Positions 32,746 to 41,577 of a stretch of 64,000 nt of DNA are shown in pieces. This DNA comes from an uncultured Christensenellaceae bacterium. Its GTDB lineage: Bacteria > Bacillota > Clostridia > Christensenellales > Pumilibacteraceae. The position numbers and the translations under genes were made by a program. The number at the start of each line of letters is the position of its first letter. Within the stretch, counting starts at the first letter, position 1. The notes under the pieces are model-generated. The model made no database searches. It was given only the letters and a program-made list of their open reading frames with translations, and was not told the DNA's origin. The stretch lies in contig CAJUPB010000003.1 in NCBI GenBank assembly GCA_910588155.1, positions 42,983 to 106,982 on the forward strand, in the 5' to 3' direction.

Positions 32746-34491
32746 TTAACCCACGCCGTGTTTTTTTGCGTTTTCTTCGGCGAGTTTCGCCATAGCTTCT
32801 ATCTGCGAGCCCGACGCGGAGCGAATGGAGAACGCCACATTCGTCAAGTGGTCGGCAACTCTTTCCAGCGCGGTTATCAGCGAATAGAAGTGCGTGCTGC
32901 AATCGACGCTGCAAGTGCCGGCATTCAGTCTTGCGACGTGATTATTGCCCAGCTCGCGTTTCATAACGTCGATTTCAGCTTCCATTTGCGAAACGTCCGC
33001 AAGTTTGGAAGTGTCGCGGTTTTCGAACACGTATATCGCCGTATCAAACATTTTGCGCACTTTCTCGTACATTCGGGAAAGTTCTTCCACGGCGTCCGCC
33101 GTGAACTTAATATCGCTTTGAATCATATCCGACGCTTCTTCCGTGAAGTTTTCCGCGTGGTCGCCGATACGTTCCACGTCGCTTATGACGTGGTGCAACG
33201 AACCGACGAGTTTTTCGTCCGATTTGGAGAGCGACAACGATTGCATTTTTATGAGATACCTCGCCACGCCCTTATTGACGAAGTTGATTTTTTCTTCCTC
33301 TTTAAGCACTTTTTCCCTTTCGGAAAGGTTTCTTTCCACGACGCATTTCATTGCTCTGTCGAGGTTGTCGCGCGCCATTTCGCTCATATTCACGACTTCT
33401 TTCAAAACCTGTGCAACGGCTATCGGCGGCGTGTGCAATATGCGGTCGTCAATATAGTACATTTTCAAAATGTCGTCGTCGTTCTTCTTTTCTTTTACGA
33501 GCAGCGTCGCCAATCTCGTCAGAGGTCTTATGAACGGAACGAGCAGTGCGGTGGTCAGCACGTTGAATATGACGTGGAACAGCGCGACCTGCATCTGCGG
33601 ACTGTTCGGCGCCATCAAATTGAACAGGTAAACGACGGGGTTTTTGAATATCCAAATAAACGTCGTGAACAAGACGGTGCCTATCGTATTGAACAGCAAG
33701 TGTATCATTGCCGTGCGTTTCGCATTCGTGCTTGCGCCGAAAGACGCTATTATCGCGGTGACGCAAGTGCCTATATTTGTGCCGAGGATAATAAAAAGCG
33801 CGCTCTCCATAGGAATAATCGTTCCGACCATTGTGACGACGAGAGCCGTCATAGCCGCCGACGATTGGAAGAGCGCGGTACAAATTATACCTATCAAAAT
33901 AAGCAGCAACGGGAACTGAACGGGTTTGAACGCGAACAGATTTTGCAGCGCGCCCGTCAGAATTTCCGAGCCTTTGATAGACCTGCTCATAAACGACAGA
34001 CCGACGAACATCAAGCCCAGACCGGTGAGCGCATAACCTATTCTCTTGACCGTATCGTTTTTCGCAAACATTGTTATGACAACGCCGACGAATACAAGCA
34101 CAGCCATATACGAACCTATATCGAAACCCGAAAGCGCGATTATCACGCCCGTCAGCGTCGTGCCGATATTCGCGCCCATAATGATGGACGTCGCCTGAAA
34201 CAGCGTCATAAGTCCGGCATTGACGAAACCGATGACCATAACCGTCGTTGCCGCGGACGAGTTCACGAGTATTGTTGCGACAGCGCCCACGCCTATTCCC
34301 GCAAAGCGGTTATTGCTTATTCTGCCGAACAGTTTACGCATACTGCCGCCCGCACTGCGCTCCAAGCCCTCGCTTAACATTTTCATTCCTGTCATAAGCA
34401 CGCCGAGACCGGCAAGCAACATCAAAACGCTGAGAAGAATTTCGGTTGCGCCGCCTGCGGCAAGTAGCGATAACGTGAAAGTAGCTGTCAT
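32746..34491 (-). CDS. Na/Pi cotransporter family protein with PhoU-like domain
   Basis: About 581 residues from the ATG at 34491, which is five bases after GGAGG; a start 36 bases upstream is less likely. Two inverted Na/Pi-cotransporter repeats with the QSSAAT-type signatures are visible as VNSSAATTVMVIGFVNAG and FQSSAAMTALVVTMVG, inside eight or more membrane helices (residues 15-330). The C-terminal half (about 360-570) is a PhoU-like helical bundle. Sodium-coupled phosphate import or an anion-exchange role is expected. Confidence 0.92.
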   Translation of the reverse strand: MTATFTLSLLAAGGATEILLSVLMLLAGLGVLMTGMKMLSEGLERSAGGSMRKLFGRISNNRFAGIGVGAVATILVNSSAATTVMVIGFVNAGLMTLFQATSIIMGANIGTTLTGVIIALSGFDIGSYMAVLVFVGVVITMFAKNDTVKRIGYALTGLGLMFVGLSFMSRSIKGSEILTGALQNLFAFKPVQFPLLLILIGIICTALFQSSAAMTALVVTMVGTIIPMESALFIILGTNIGTCVTAIIASFGASTNAKRTAMIHLLFNTIGTVLFTTFIWIFKNPVVYLFNLMAPNSPQMQVALFHVIFNVLTTALLVPFIRPLTRLATLLVKEKKNDDDILKMYYIDDRILHTPPIAVAQVLKEVVNMSEMARDNLDRAMKCVVERNLSEREKVLKEEEKINFVNKGVARYLIKMQSLSLSKSDEKLVGSLHHVISDVERIGDHAENFTEEASDMIQSDIKFTADAVEELSRMYEKVRKMFDTAIYVFENRDTSKLADVSQMEAEIDVMKRELGNNHVARLNAGTCSVDCSTHFYSLITALERVADHLTNVAFSIRSASGSQIEAMAKLAEENAKKHGVG

Positions 34492-34535
34492 TGAAGCCTC
34501 CGTAAGTAACGACGAGCAATGGCTCATACAAGTTT

Positions 34536-34565
34536 ATTGTAACGCATTTGCCTCCTTTTTGTCAA
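34536..34565 (-). promoter_or_regulatory. Promoter of Na/Pi transporter operon
   Basis: Minus strand TTGACA (34565-34560), 18-base spacer, TACAAT (34541-34536). Confidence 0.75.
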
Positions 34566-34636
34566 ACACTTTGATTGCGGCAAAGATATTTAAAATTCGG
34601 CGCGTTTCGACATTTCAAAATCATACCGTCGGTCGA

Positions 34637-34665
34637 TTGACCTTTTGCTTTGCAAAATATATAAT
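34637..34665 (+). promoter_or_regulatory. Promoter of rRNA m5C methyltransferase gene, predicted leaderless
   Basis: TTGACC at 34637-34642, 17-base spacer, TATAAT at 34660-34665, then AAACTT and the ATG at 34672. The expected +1 is the A of ATG and there is no ribosome site. Confidence 0.75.
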
Positions 34666-34671
34666 AAACTT

Positions 34672-36060
34672 ATGGAAAGAACAAACCCGATTTTACCGAA
34701 GCAAGCGGAAAATCATCTGAAAAAGAATCTCGGAAGCGATTTCGACGATTTTATGGAGGCATTGGGCAAATCCCCGAAACGCGCAATCAGAGTAAACACG
34801 CTGAAAGCCGACCCGCAAGAAATTGCGAAAGTTCTGTCGCTGACCGAAAAAACCGCATACTGCGACTGCGGTTACATCGCCGACTCGTTGAACGGCGACC
34901 ACCCCTATCACCGCGCGGGGCTTTTCTATATGCAAGAGCCGTCGGCTATGCTTCCCGTCGAAGCGGCGCGACCGTATCTCGAAGATATTTTCGCAAAAGA
35001 GAGCTATCCGCTGGTTCTCGACCTTTGCGCCGCCCCGGGAGGAAAGACGGGGCAAATCGCCGCGATTATGAACGGGCGCGGCGCGATTATGGCCAACGAA
35101 ACGGTTTTCAAACGCGCGGGCGCACTGGCGTCCAACGTCGAGCGATTGGGAGTGCGCAACGCAATTGTAACGAGCCATTCTCCCGACAAAATAAGCAAAC
35201 TTTTGGGCGGAGCGTTCGACGTCGTAATCGTGGACGCACCCTGTTCGGGCGAAGGTATGCTGCGCAAAGAGAGCGGAGCGGCGGACAATATGAACGAAAA
35301 AACTATGCTCGCCTGCGCTCTGCGACAGCGCGAGATTATGAATTCCGCCGCGGAATGCGTCAAAGAAAACGGGCTTTTGATATATTCCACCTGCACTTTG
35401 AACGCAACGGAAAACGAAGAAGTCCTGCGGTCTTTTACGGAGAGCAAAGAGTTCGTTCCGCTCGAATGTCCGCATCTTGTCAAAGTGCGCAAAAGCAATA
35501 TCTTCCCCGCTTACCGAGCTTTTCCGCAGGACGGCGGCGGCGAAGGACATTTCGTTTGCGTTATGCGCAAAACCGCGCCCGCACGCAAACCGCCGAAATT
35601 CGTTTGTCCGTTCGACGGCTTATACAAGAAAACAGCCGAGTTGAAAGCTCTGTTGTCGCCGCTGTCGAGAGAGCCGATTTTCGACACGGCGTACCGCTTC
35701 AAAGATTCGGTTATTTTGAGTCCGCCGCTGCCGTTCGTCAAGGGTTTGTCCGTCGTCAAAGCCGGCGTCAAGGCGGCAACGACAGCAAGCAGACTTATTC
35801 CCGACCACGCTTACATCGCCGCTCTCGCCCGAAAAGAAGCCGTTGCAGCCGCGAACGTATGTTTTGAAACGGGAAGCGAAGAGCAGCGGTCGTTCGGAAA
35901 AGCGGTCACGGAAAAGTATTTGCGCGGCGAAGAGCCGAACGTAGAAACGACGCGCGACGGATACGGGATTTTCTGCGTGGACGATTATCCGCTGGGTCTG
36001 ATAAAATCAAGCCTTGCGGGGGTCAAAAATCACTATCCGAAAGGACTGCGGAAACAATAA
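34672..36060 (+). CDS. RsmF/NOL1-Nop2-Sun family RNA m5C methyltransferase
   Basis: About 462 residues from the ATG at 34672. SAM-binding and catalytic motifs: DLCAAPGGKTGQIAA, ANETVFKRAGALASNVERLG, VDAPCSGEGMLRKE with the release Cys, and YSTCTLNATENE with the nucleophile Cys. The C-terminal ~150 residues form the RNA-binding extension found in RsmF-type enzymes. The start fits the family opening (NPILPKQAENHLK) and the promoter geometry suggests a leaderless message. Cytosolic 16S rRNA modification is the likely role. Confidence 0.92.
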   Translation: MERTNPILPKQAENHLKKNLGSDFDDFMEALGKSPKRAIRVNTLKADPQEIAKVLSLTEKTAYCDCGYIADSLNGDHPYHRAGLFYMQEPSAMLPVEAARPYLEDIFAKESYPLVLDLCAAPGGKTGQIAAIMNGRGAIMANETVFKRAGALASNVERLGVRNAIVTSHSPDKISKLLGGAFDVVIVDAPCSGEGMLRKESGAADNMNEKTMLACALRQREIMNSAAECVKENGLLIYSTCTLNATENEEVLRSFTESKEFVPLECPHLVKVRKSNIFPAYRAFPQDGGGEGHFVCVMRKTAPARKPPKFVCPFDGLYKKTAELKALLSPLSREPIFDTAYRFKDSVILSPPLPFVKGLSVVKAGVKAATTASRLIPDHAYIAALARKEAVAAANVCFETGSEEQRSFGKAVTEKYLRGEEPNVETTRDGYGIFCVDDYPLGLIKSSLAGVKNHYPKGLRKQ

Positions 36061-36074
36061 AAAACGGCATAAGA

Positions 36075-36106
36075 AAGCGCGCCGCTCTTTAACGGGCGGC
36101 GCGCTT
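36075..36106. terminator. Bidirectional terminator
   Basis: 11-bp GC-rich stem AAGCGCGCCGC / GCGGCGCGCTT between convergent methyltransferase and GH3 copy 2 genes. Confidence 0.85.
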
Positions 36107-36124
36107 GTTTGGGTGCTGACTTAT

Positions 36125-39100
36125 TTAAATTTTTTCTGTGCGCTTATACTTTTCCGGATTTTTCTTATCGTCCAAAAACCGAAGCACAATCCAGACCGCA
36201 CCGCCGGCAATCAGTAAGCCCACCAGCACATCGGCAATGATGAGACCGATTTTCCACGGGGACATCGTATAAGTTATGATGGCTCCGGGAGCCGCGCCCT
36301 GCGTGAGATTGGAATTTGCGTAGGCAAAGCAGATATGCTTAACCGCATCGCGGAAACGGTGCAACGCCGTTGCCGAAGTCGTATCCGACGCTTTACTAGG
36401 CATAAAGTACATTCTCAAATCGGTGCCGGAACGCATTATTTTGTCGCTTACGCCTTTGAAGTTGTAAAGCGCCATATCCGTCGTTGCCACGCCCTGGAAT
36501 CCCCACTCGCCGCGAAGGATTTCGGTGATGAGTCCGTAGCTTGCGCCCTGCCACTCCGTTCCGAGCAACGTCGCGCAACCCATAATGCCGCTCGACCCGC
36601 GAACCGTCTTTGTGGATACGGTGCCGTTTACGTCGGAGATATATTTCAACGTGCGTCTCGCCGTCTTTATTCCGAGCTCGAAAGCGCGCAAGTCGGTTTC
36701 TCTGTATGCCTGCTCCGTCATCCAAGCGCAAAGCTGAACAGAAGTGTCTTCGTGCGTATGAGCCCCGAAGTGTTTGGTGTAGACGACAAGTCCGTTCTGT
36801 TCCGCGCCGGAAATACAGCTTCCGCCGAGCAGTCCCGTGAGAAGCGGGTCTTCGCTGTAATACTCGAAGTTTCTGCCGCAGAAAGCCGAGCGGTGCAGGT
36901 TGAGACCCGGACCGTACCAGCCGTTGATTTTAAGCACGAGCGCTTCTTGCGCTATCGATTCGCCGTATGAGTACGCGAGGTCTTGATTCCAAGCGGAACC
37001 GACAACGGTTTCCGTCACATAAGCAAAGGATGCTATGCCGCCGTCGACTCCTGTCTTTCCGAAGCCCTGCGGTCCGTCGCTGTCCGCGGATACGGGTTTT
37101 CCGATTGAATCGAGTTTGCCCGTGCTGAACGCCGCCTTGAACAACATCGTATACAGTTCTTCGCTGTCGTAATCGATTTGGTCGAGATATAAATCCCACT
37201 GTTCGGAATAATAGTCGACTCCGCGCATATCGGCAAAAGTGAAATTGTTTTTTTGTTTGGACGCAGGCGCTTCTTCCTTATACCAAACGCTGTCTTTGCC
37301 GTTTCCCGTGCGAGGGTCGTTTTCAACGTCGTAGGCGACTATTTTTTGCAGTCTCTCTTCGGAAATGGTCTTATTTTCATCGGGAGCCGTCGGGAAAGTT
37401 CCTTTCCAATCCTTTCTCGAAAAAATCGTGGCTTCTTTATGCATATAATCGTTTAAATCGGGAAATCTGTTGGTTGCCGCGATATATTTTGCGGAAGAGT
37501 CCTGTTCCGCTTTTGCGGGGAAGTTGAGAGAATTGCCGTTTTCGTCCCACTTGCTTTGCGCAATTGTTTCGCTCTTTCTGGGCGCACTGTTGTCATACCA
37601 AATCGTGTTCCCTATCTTTACGGTTTCCGTTCCCCAAACGTCGTGACTGTTCTTACCCAGCGAAATGACATAGTCGCCGCCTTCGAGAACATAGCAGCCC
37701 TCGGTGCCGTCGCCGTTGTCTCTTGTGTAGCAATAAGAAGCCAAATCTTCCTTGGCAAAAGAGAGAGTGATTCTTTCCGTCTGTCCGGCCTTCACTTCCA
37801 CTTTGCCGAATGCGACGAGTACTTTTGCGGGCTTTTCGATTTCGTAATCGATATCGAACTGCGTATAGGGTGCGGTCTGATAGAGCTGAACCACTTCTTT
37901 GCCGTCTTTCGTACCCGTATTCTTGACTTCCACGGTAACGGAGACATTGTCGTCGCCGCCCTTGACCGATACGATTTTTTGGCTGAAAGTCGTGTACGAA
38001 AGTCCGTAACCGAACGGATACAGCACCTGTCCCGCCGTTTTGATTCCTCCGTTTGCGTCGAGTTCTCCGTAAACGAAGTCTTTATCCATAACCACGGCGG
38101 TCTCATAGTAACGATAGCCGTAATAGACACCTTCTTCATATTCGTAGTAATGTATGCCTTTCATATTCGGCCACAAAACGGTATCGGAGGCATTGGCGTA
38201 AGTTCTTATGCCGTAATTCTGCATTGTGGGATTTGCGAGAATATCCGCATCCCATATATCCGCCGTTCTGCCGGAAGGATTGACTTCGCCGACCAAGACG
38301 TCCGCCAATGACTCGTAGCCCGTGGTGCCCGGTCCGCCTATCCAAACAATGGCATCGCATTCGTATTCGCCCGACATAAGCGCGCCGATTTCCATTACGT
38401 TGGAGCTGTTGATTATCGCAACGGTTTTTTTGCAATTCTGTTTTGCGAATTTGATTGTGTCCTTCTCGTAGTCCGAAAGCGCAAGATTATGCGGCGTTCC
38501 GTCGTAATACGGCGTTGCCAACAGGTTGGCGCCCTCGCCGCCTATTCTGCCGATGAAAACTATACCCACGGTATCGCGGCACGAAGTTTCCGTTCCGGCA
38601 TATATTTGAGGGTCGAACTCGAATATATCGGTTTCCGCACCCGAAAACGTAGTGCCCGACCCCGTCGGTTCGGACTGCTTGCGTTCGGTTGCCGACATAG
38701 CATACGGCTTATTCGTTTCAATCTTGTTTTCCACGACGGCATTGACCTCGAAATGTTTTTCAAGACCCGATTTCGGGCTCCAAACCGCTTTGTCGGTCGT
38801 GTTTACTTTGCCCGAGCCTGTGCCGCCGTATATCGGAGCGCGATAGCGCAAGCCGAAGGGAGATACTTTCGTGTTCTTTGCCAGAGGCAAAGCGGAATTG
38901 CTGTTTTTGAGAAGTATCGTTCCCTCGTCGGAAATTGCTTTGGATACTTTTTCCGCCGCTTTAAGCGAGCCGTCTTCGCCTCCCGCCTGTTTGTACTTTT
39001 GATTGTAATGTTCCAAATCCCAATTTTCTGTGTTTTCCGGATTGTTCACAACGCGGTTTCCGCGACCGACGTATGTATCCAGAGAAGCCTCGAAAAAATT

Positions 39101-39205
39101 TGCCACGCAAGTTACCGTGACGGCGATTATCAGCACTATCGCCATAATCGGTACCATAATGGCAAGGAACCGCTTGTTGCTCATTTTGAGCTTGCCTTCT
39201 TTCAT
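36125..39205 (-). CDS. Membrane-anchored GH3 glycosidase with swapped domain order, copy 2
   Basis: 1026 residues. N-terminal helix (about 12-33); alpha/beta sandwich first (ISDEGTILLKNSNSALPL; GEVNPSGRTADIW), FnIII-like region (YPFGYGLSYTTFS), then the TIM barrel with SDGPQGF, FCGRNFEYYSEDP, TKHFGAH and GVATTDMAL (nucleophile Asp910). C-terminal membrane helix about 985-1009 and a basic tail. All expected catalytic motifs are present, including DGP. Own promoter and GGAG ribosome site. Unlike copies 1 and 3 it has no companion gene downstream. Confidence 0.91.
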   Translation of the reverse strand: MKEGKLKMSNKRFLAIMVPIMAIVLIIAVTVTCVANFFEASLDTYVGRGNRVVNNPENTENWDLEHYNQKYKQAGGEDGSLKAAEKVSKAISDEGTILLKNSNSALPLAKNTKVSPFGLRYRAPIYGGTGSGKVNTTDKAVWSPKSGLEKHFEVNAVVENKIETNKPYAMSATERKQSEPTGSGTTFSGAETDIFEFDPQIYAGTETSCRDTVGIVFIGRIGGEGANLLATPYYDGTPHNLALSDYEKDTIKFAKQNCKKTVAIINSSNVMEIGALMSGEYECDAIVWIGGPGTTGYESLADVLVGEVNPSGRTADIWDADILANPTMQNYGIRTYANASDTVLWPNMKGIHYYEYEEGVYYGYRYYETAVVMDKDFVYGELDANGGIKTAGQVLYPFGYGLSYTTFSQKIVSVKGGDDNVSVTVEVKNTGTKDGKEVVQLYQTAPYTQFDIDYEIEKPAKVLVAFGKVEVKAGQTERITLSFAKEDLASYCYTRDNGDGTEGCYVLEGGDYVISLGKNSHDVWGTETVKIGNTIWYDNSAPRKSETIAQSKWDENGNSLNFPAKAEQDSSAKYIAATNRFPDLNDYMHKEATIFSRKDWKGTFPTAPDENKTISEERLQKIVAYDVENDPRTGNGKDSVWYKEEAPASKQKNNFTFADMRGVDYYSEQWDLYLDQIDYDSEELYTMLFKAAFSTGKLDSIGKPVSADSDGPQGFGKTGVDGGIASFAYVTETVVGSAWNQDLAYSYGESIAQEALVLKINGWYGPGLNLHRSAFCGRNFEYYSEDPLLTGLLGGSCISGAEQNGLVVYTKHFGAHTHEDTSVQLCAWMTEQAYRETDLRAFELGIKTARRTLKYISDVNGTVSTKTVRGSSGIMGCATLLGTEWQGASYGLITEILRGEWGFQGVATTDMALYNFKGVSDKIMRSGTDLRMYFMPSKASDTTSATALHRFRDAVKHICFAYANSNLTQGAAPGAIITYTMSPWKIGLIIADVLVGLLIAGGAVWIVLRFLDDKKNPEKYKRTEKI

Positions 39206-39257
39206 CTCTTCTACTCCTTATATTTCGTATCGAGAGACACGTCTCCCGACCAATCAG

Positions 39258-39286
39258 AGTATATCACGCCGCCTTTCGGAATTCAA
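39258..39286 (-). promoter_or_regulatory. Promoter of GH3 copy 2
   Basis: Minus strand TTGAAT (39286-39281), 17-base spacer, TATACT (39263-39258), located between the kinase stop and the GH3 start. Confidence 0.7.
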
Positions 39287-39299
39287 TAGACCTTTCCTT

Positions 39300-40655
39300 T
39301 CAGTCCGTTTTCCTTTCCTCTTTGGTTATTATCGGTATCAACATATCCAGGTAAAACATACCGTCGGTGTGAGACACCGCAATAAAACCGCCATACTTTT
39401 CGGCAATCATACGCATAGAGCGCATACCGTAGCCGTGACCGCCGCCCTGCTTGTCCGTTTTCGGAAGTCCGTCCTTTCCGAACTCTATTTTCTCGCAATA
39501 ATTCTCGCAGTGTATTACAATCATATTGCCCTTTTTTCGCACATACATACGGATAAGGCGCTTATCTTCGTCCGCCACTGCGACAAGCGATTCCATAGCG
39601 TTGTGCAGAGCGTTGCCGAACAGAGAGTATATGTCGGAATTTTTCATAAAACCGAGTTCTTCGCCCTCCGCCATAACGGACAGTTTTATTTTGTTCTTTT
39701 CCATAAATATACTGTTTTCGGCAAACAGCAAATCCAGCGCTTCGTTGCCTGTTTTAATCGAGTTGTCGTATATCGTAACCGACTTTTCCAATTCCGAAAT
39801 ATATGACGGGTCCACGCTGCCGCCGCTGTATTTGAGACTGCGTATCTGGTGTTTCAAGTCGTGACACTTTATGTTTATGAGGTCGATGTTTTCGCGGCTG
39901 AATTCAAAAATCCTACGGTCCTGCTGCCACAGGCTTTCCACCGTTTTAAGCTCGTTTTCTGCAATGTTTCTTCTCAAAATCGAATACAGCACTATATATA
40001 CGAAGAGCGTGGAGATAAGACGATATGAATACAATACGACTTTTCCGACAACGGCAAGAGTGTTATTCATATAATAAACGATTATCGCATTGAGAACGAT
40101 GTCGACGCACAATATGCTTGCAAAAGAAAACAGCAAGAGCGGTTCTATTGCCAACTTTTCCTGTTCCCTTATTTTGTGTTCGATAAACGCCCATACAAAC
40201 CAATAAATAAAGCAGTAGATGCCGAAATACGCAACAATGGCAAAGACGTTGAGTTCGCTTGCCATATTGTCTCCGTATGGATTAAACGTCGCAGACAAGA
40301 CGACGTCGCAGAAAAAATTTACCGTCGAATAAGCTATGTTCTGCGTCGTGTAGGCAACTATACCGCAGAAAAACAGCGTTACGAATTTTTCGTCGTAACA
40401 GATTTTCAATGCAACGACGGTCAGCGCAAACAGCACGAGAAACATACCCGACAAAGTGACGGTGTTTACGAATTTATTCACAAAAAACACGGGGAACAGA
40501 AACGTTACCGAATAAACGGCTATGACGCACAGCACGACACGCAAAGCAAATCGGTTTCGTTTTTTCAAAGTATATGTGGCAAATCCTTCCGCCAAAAGCA
40601 GTTCCGTCATAAATATGAGTTTATACCAAAACAGCGGAGCATCGAAAACAAACAT
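39300..40655 (-). CDS. GHKL-type sensor histidine kinase (AgrC-like), cassette 2
   Basis: 451 residues with about six N-terminal membrane helices, phosphoacceptor helix NIKCHDLKHQI (His265), N-box FGNALHNAMES and glycine box GGHGYGMRSMRMIAEKYGG. Same architecture as the kinases of cassettes 1 and 3, with a shared IDLIN-KCHDLKHQI core; the membrane parts differ, suggesting different signals. It starts two bases after the regulator stop. Confidence 0.9.
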   Translation of the reverse strand: MFVFDAPLFWYKLIFMTELLLAEGFATYTLKKRNRFALRVVLCVIAVYSVTFLFPVFFVNKFVNTVTLSGMFLVLFALTVVALKICYDEKFVTLFFCGIVAYTTQNIAYSTVNFFCDVVLSATFNPYGDNMASELNVFAIVAYFGIYCFIYWFVWAFIEHKIREQEKLAIEPLLLFSFASILCVDIVLNAIIVYYMNNTLAVVGKVVLYSYRLISTLFVYIVLYSILRRNIAENELKTVESLWQQDRRIFEFSRENIDLINIKCHDLKHQIRSLKYSGGSVDPSYISELEKSVTIYDNSIKTGNEALDLLFAENSIFMEKNKIKLSVMAEGEELGFMKNSDIYSLFGNALHNAMESLVAVADEDKRLIRMYVRKKGNMIVIHCENYCEKIEFGKDGLPKTDKQGGGHGYGMRSMRMIAEKYGGFIAVSHTDGMFYLDMLIPIITKEERKTD

Positions 40656-40657
40656 TT

Positions 40658-41365
40658 CTACCTCCTTGAACCGAGATAGCCCGCAAGCGCGCCGATAAAA
40701 TCCTTGCGTTTGAGATGGGATATCGGCAAACGCTTCGACCCGATTATAACCTCTTCTTTTTCTATGCCGTCGACATATTTCAGATTTATCAAATAACTGT
40801 TATTGCATCTGACAAAGCTGTCCGACGGCAATTGCGCCTCGATATCCGTCAGACTTCCCCAGGCTTCCGTTTCTCCCTCCGAAGTGTAAAACGTGAGTTT
40901 GTGTCTGTACACTTCGATATAAAAAATATGCGAAATGAAAATTCGGCGTATGGCGCCGGCGGACGTGACGGAAATACTCTTTTCTTCTTGCGACGTCGCG
41001 CGGTAACGAATAACCTTGTCGAGCATTGTATTGAAATTAAATGCTCCGACGGGTTTTATTATGAAGTCGAGCGCTCCGACAGCATAGCCTTTGACGGCGT
41101 AATGCGACATACTCGTGACGAAAACTATCGGCACATAGGGGTCGGACTTGCGAATAATCCGCGCGCCGCTCATTCCGTCGATTCCCGGCATTTTTATATC
41201 CAACAATATAAGGTCGTAATCGGCGCGAAAGTTCTTTATGAAATCGTCGACGTTTCGAAACGTATTTATTCCGAAAGTACAGCCGTGCGTTTTGCCGTAC
41301 GTTTCGAAATGATTTTTCATCACGTCGACGGATTCCGCTTCGTCTTCCACAATAGCAACTCTCAT
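40658..41365 (-). CDS. LytTR response regulator, cassette 2
   Basis: 235 residues: receiver domain with VEDE and phospho-Asp56 (LILLDIKMPGIDG), conserved Lys in FIIKPVG, then a LytTR domain (ISVTSAGAIRRIFISHIFYIEV to PISHLKRKDF). GAGGAGAG ribosome site. First gene of the regulator-kinase pair; the promoter of GH3 copy 2 downstream is the probable target. Confidence 0.92.
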   Translation of the reverse strand: MRVAIVEDEAESVDVMKNHFETYGKTHGCTFGINTFRNVDDFIKNFRADYDLILLDIKMPGIDGMSGARIIRKSDPYVPIVFVTSMSHYAVKGYAVGALDFIIKPVGAFNFNTMLDKVIRYRATSQEEKSISVTSAGAIRRIFISHIFYIEVYRHKLTFYTSEGETEAWGSLTDIEAQLPSDSFVRCNNSYLINLKYVDGIEKEEVIIGSKRLPISHLKRKDFIGALAGYLGSRR

Positions 41366-41505
41366 AGTTTTCTCTCCTCACACCGCCAAATCAAAAAGAC
41401 ATTTTAACTTTATAATTATAACCTTTTAGAACCAAAAAGCAAAGTATTTGCCCAAATAGATTGATTTCTTTCTCAATCGGTCGATTTCGGCTCGGAAAAT
41501 CGTAA

Positions 41506-41538
41506 AAACAGGACTCGGCAAACTGCCGAGTCCTGTTT
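41506..41538. terminator. Terminator of cassette 3
   Basis: 15-bp stem AAACAGGACTCGGCA / TGCCGAGTCCTGTTT with a three-base loop, 40 bases after the companion gene's stop. Confidence 0.85.
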
Positions 41539-41577
41539 CTGCTCCTTTTTGAAAATTTACGTCAATCTCTCCGCATA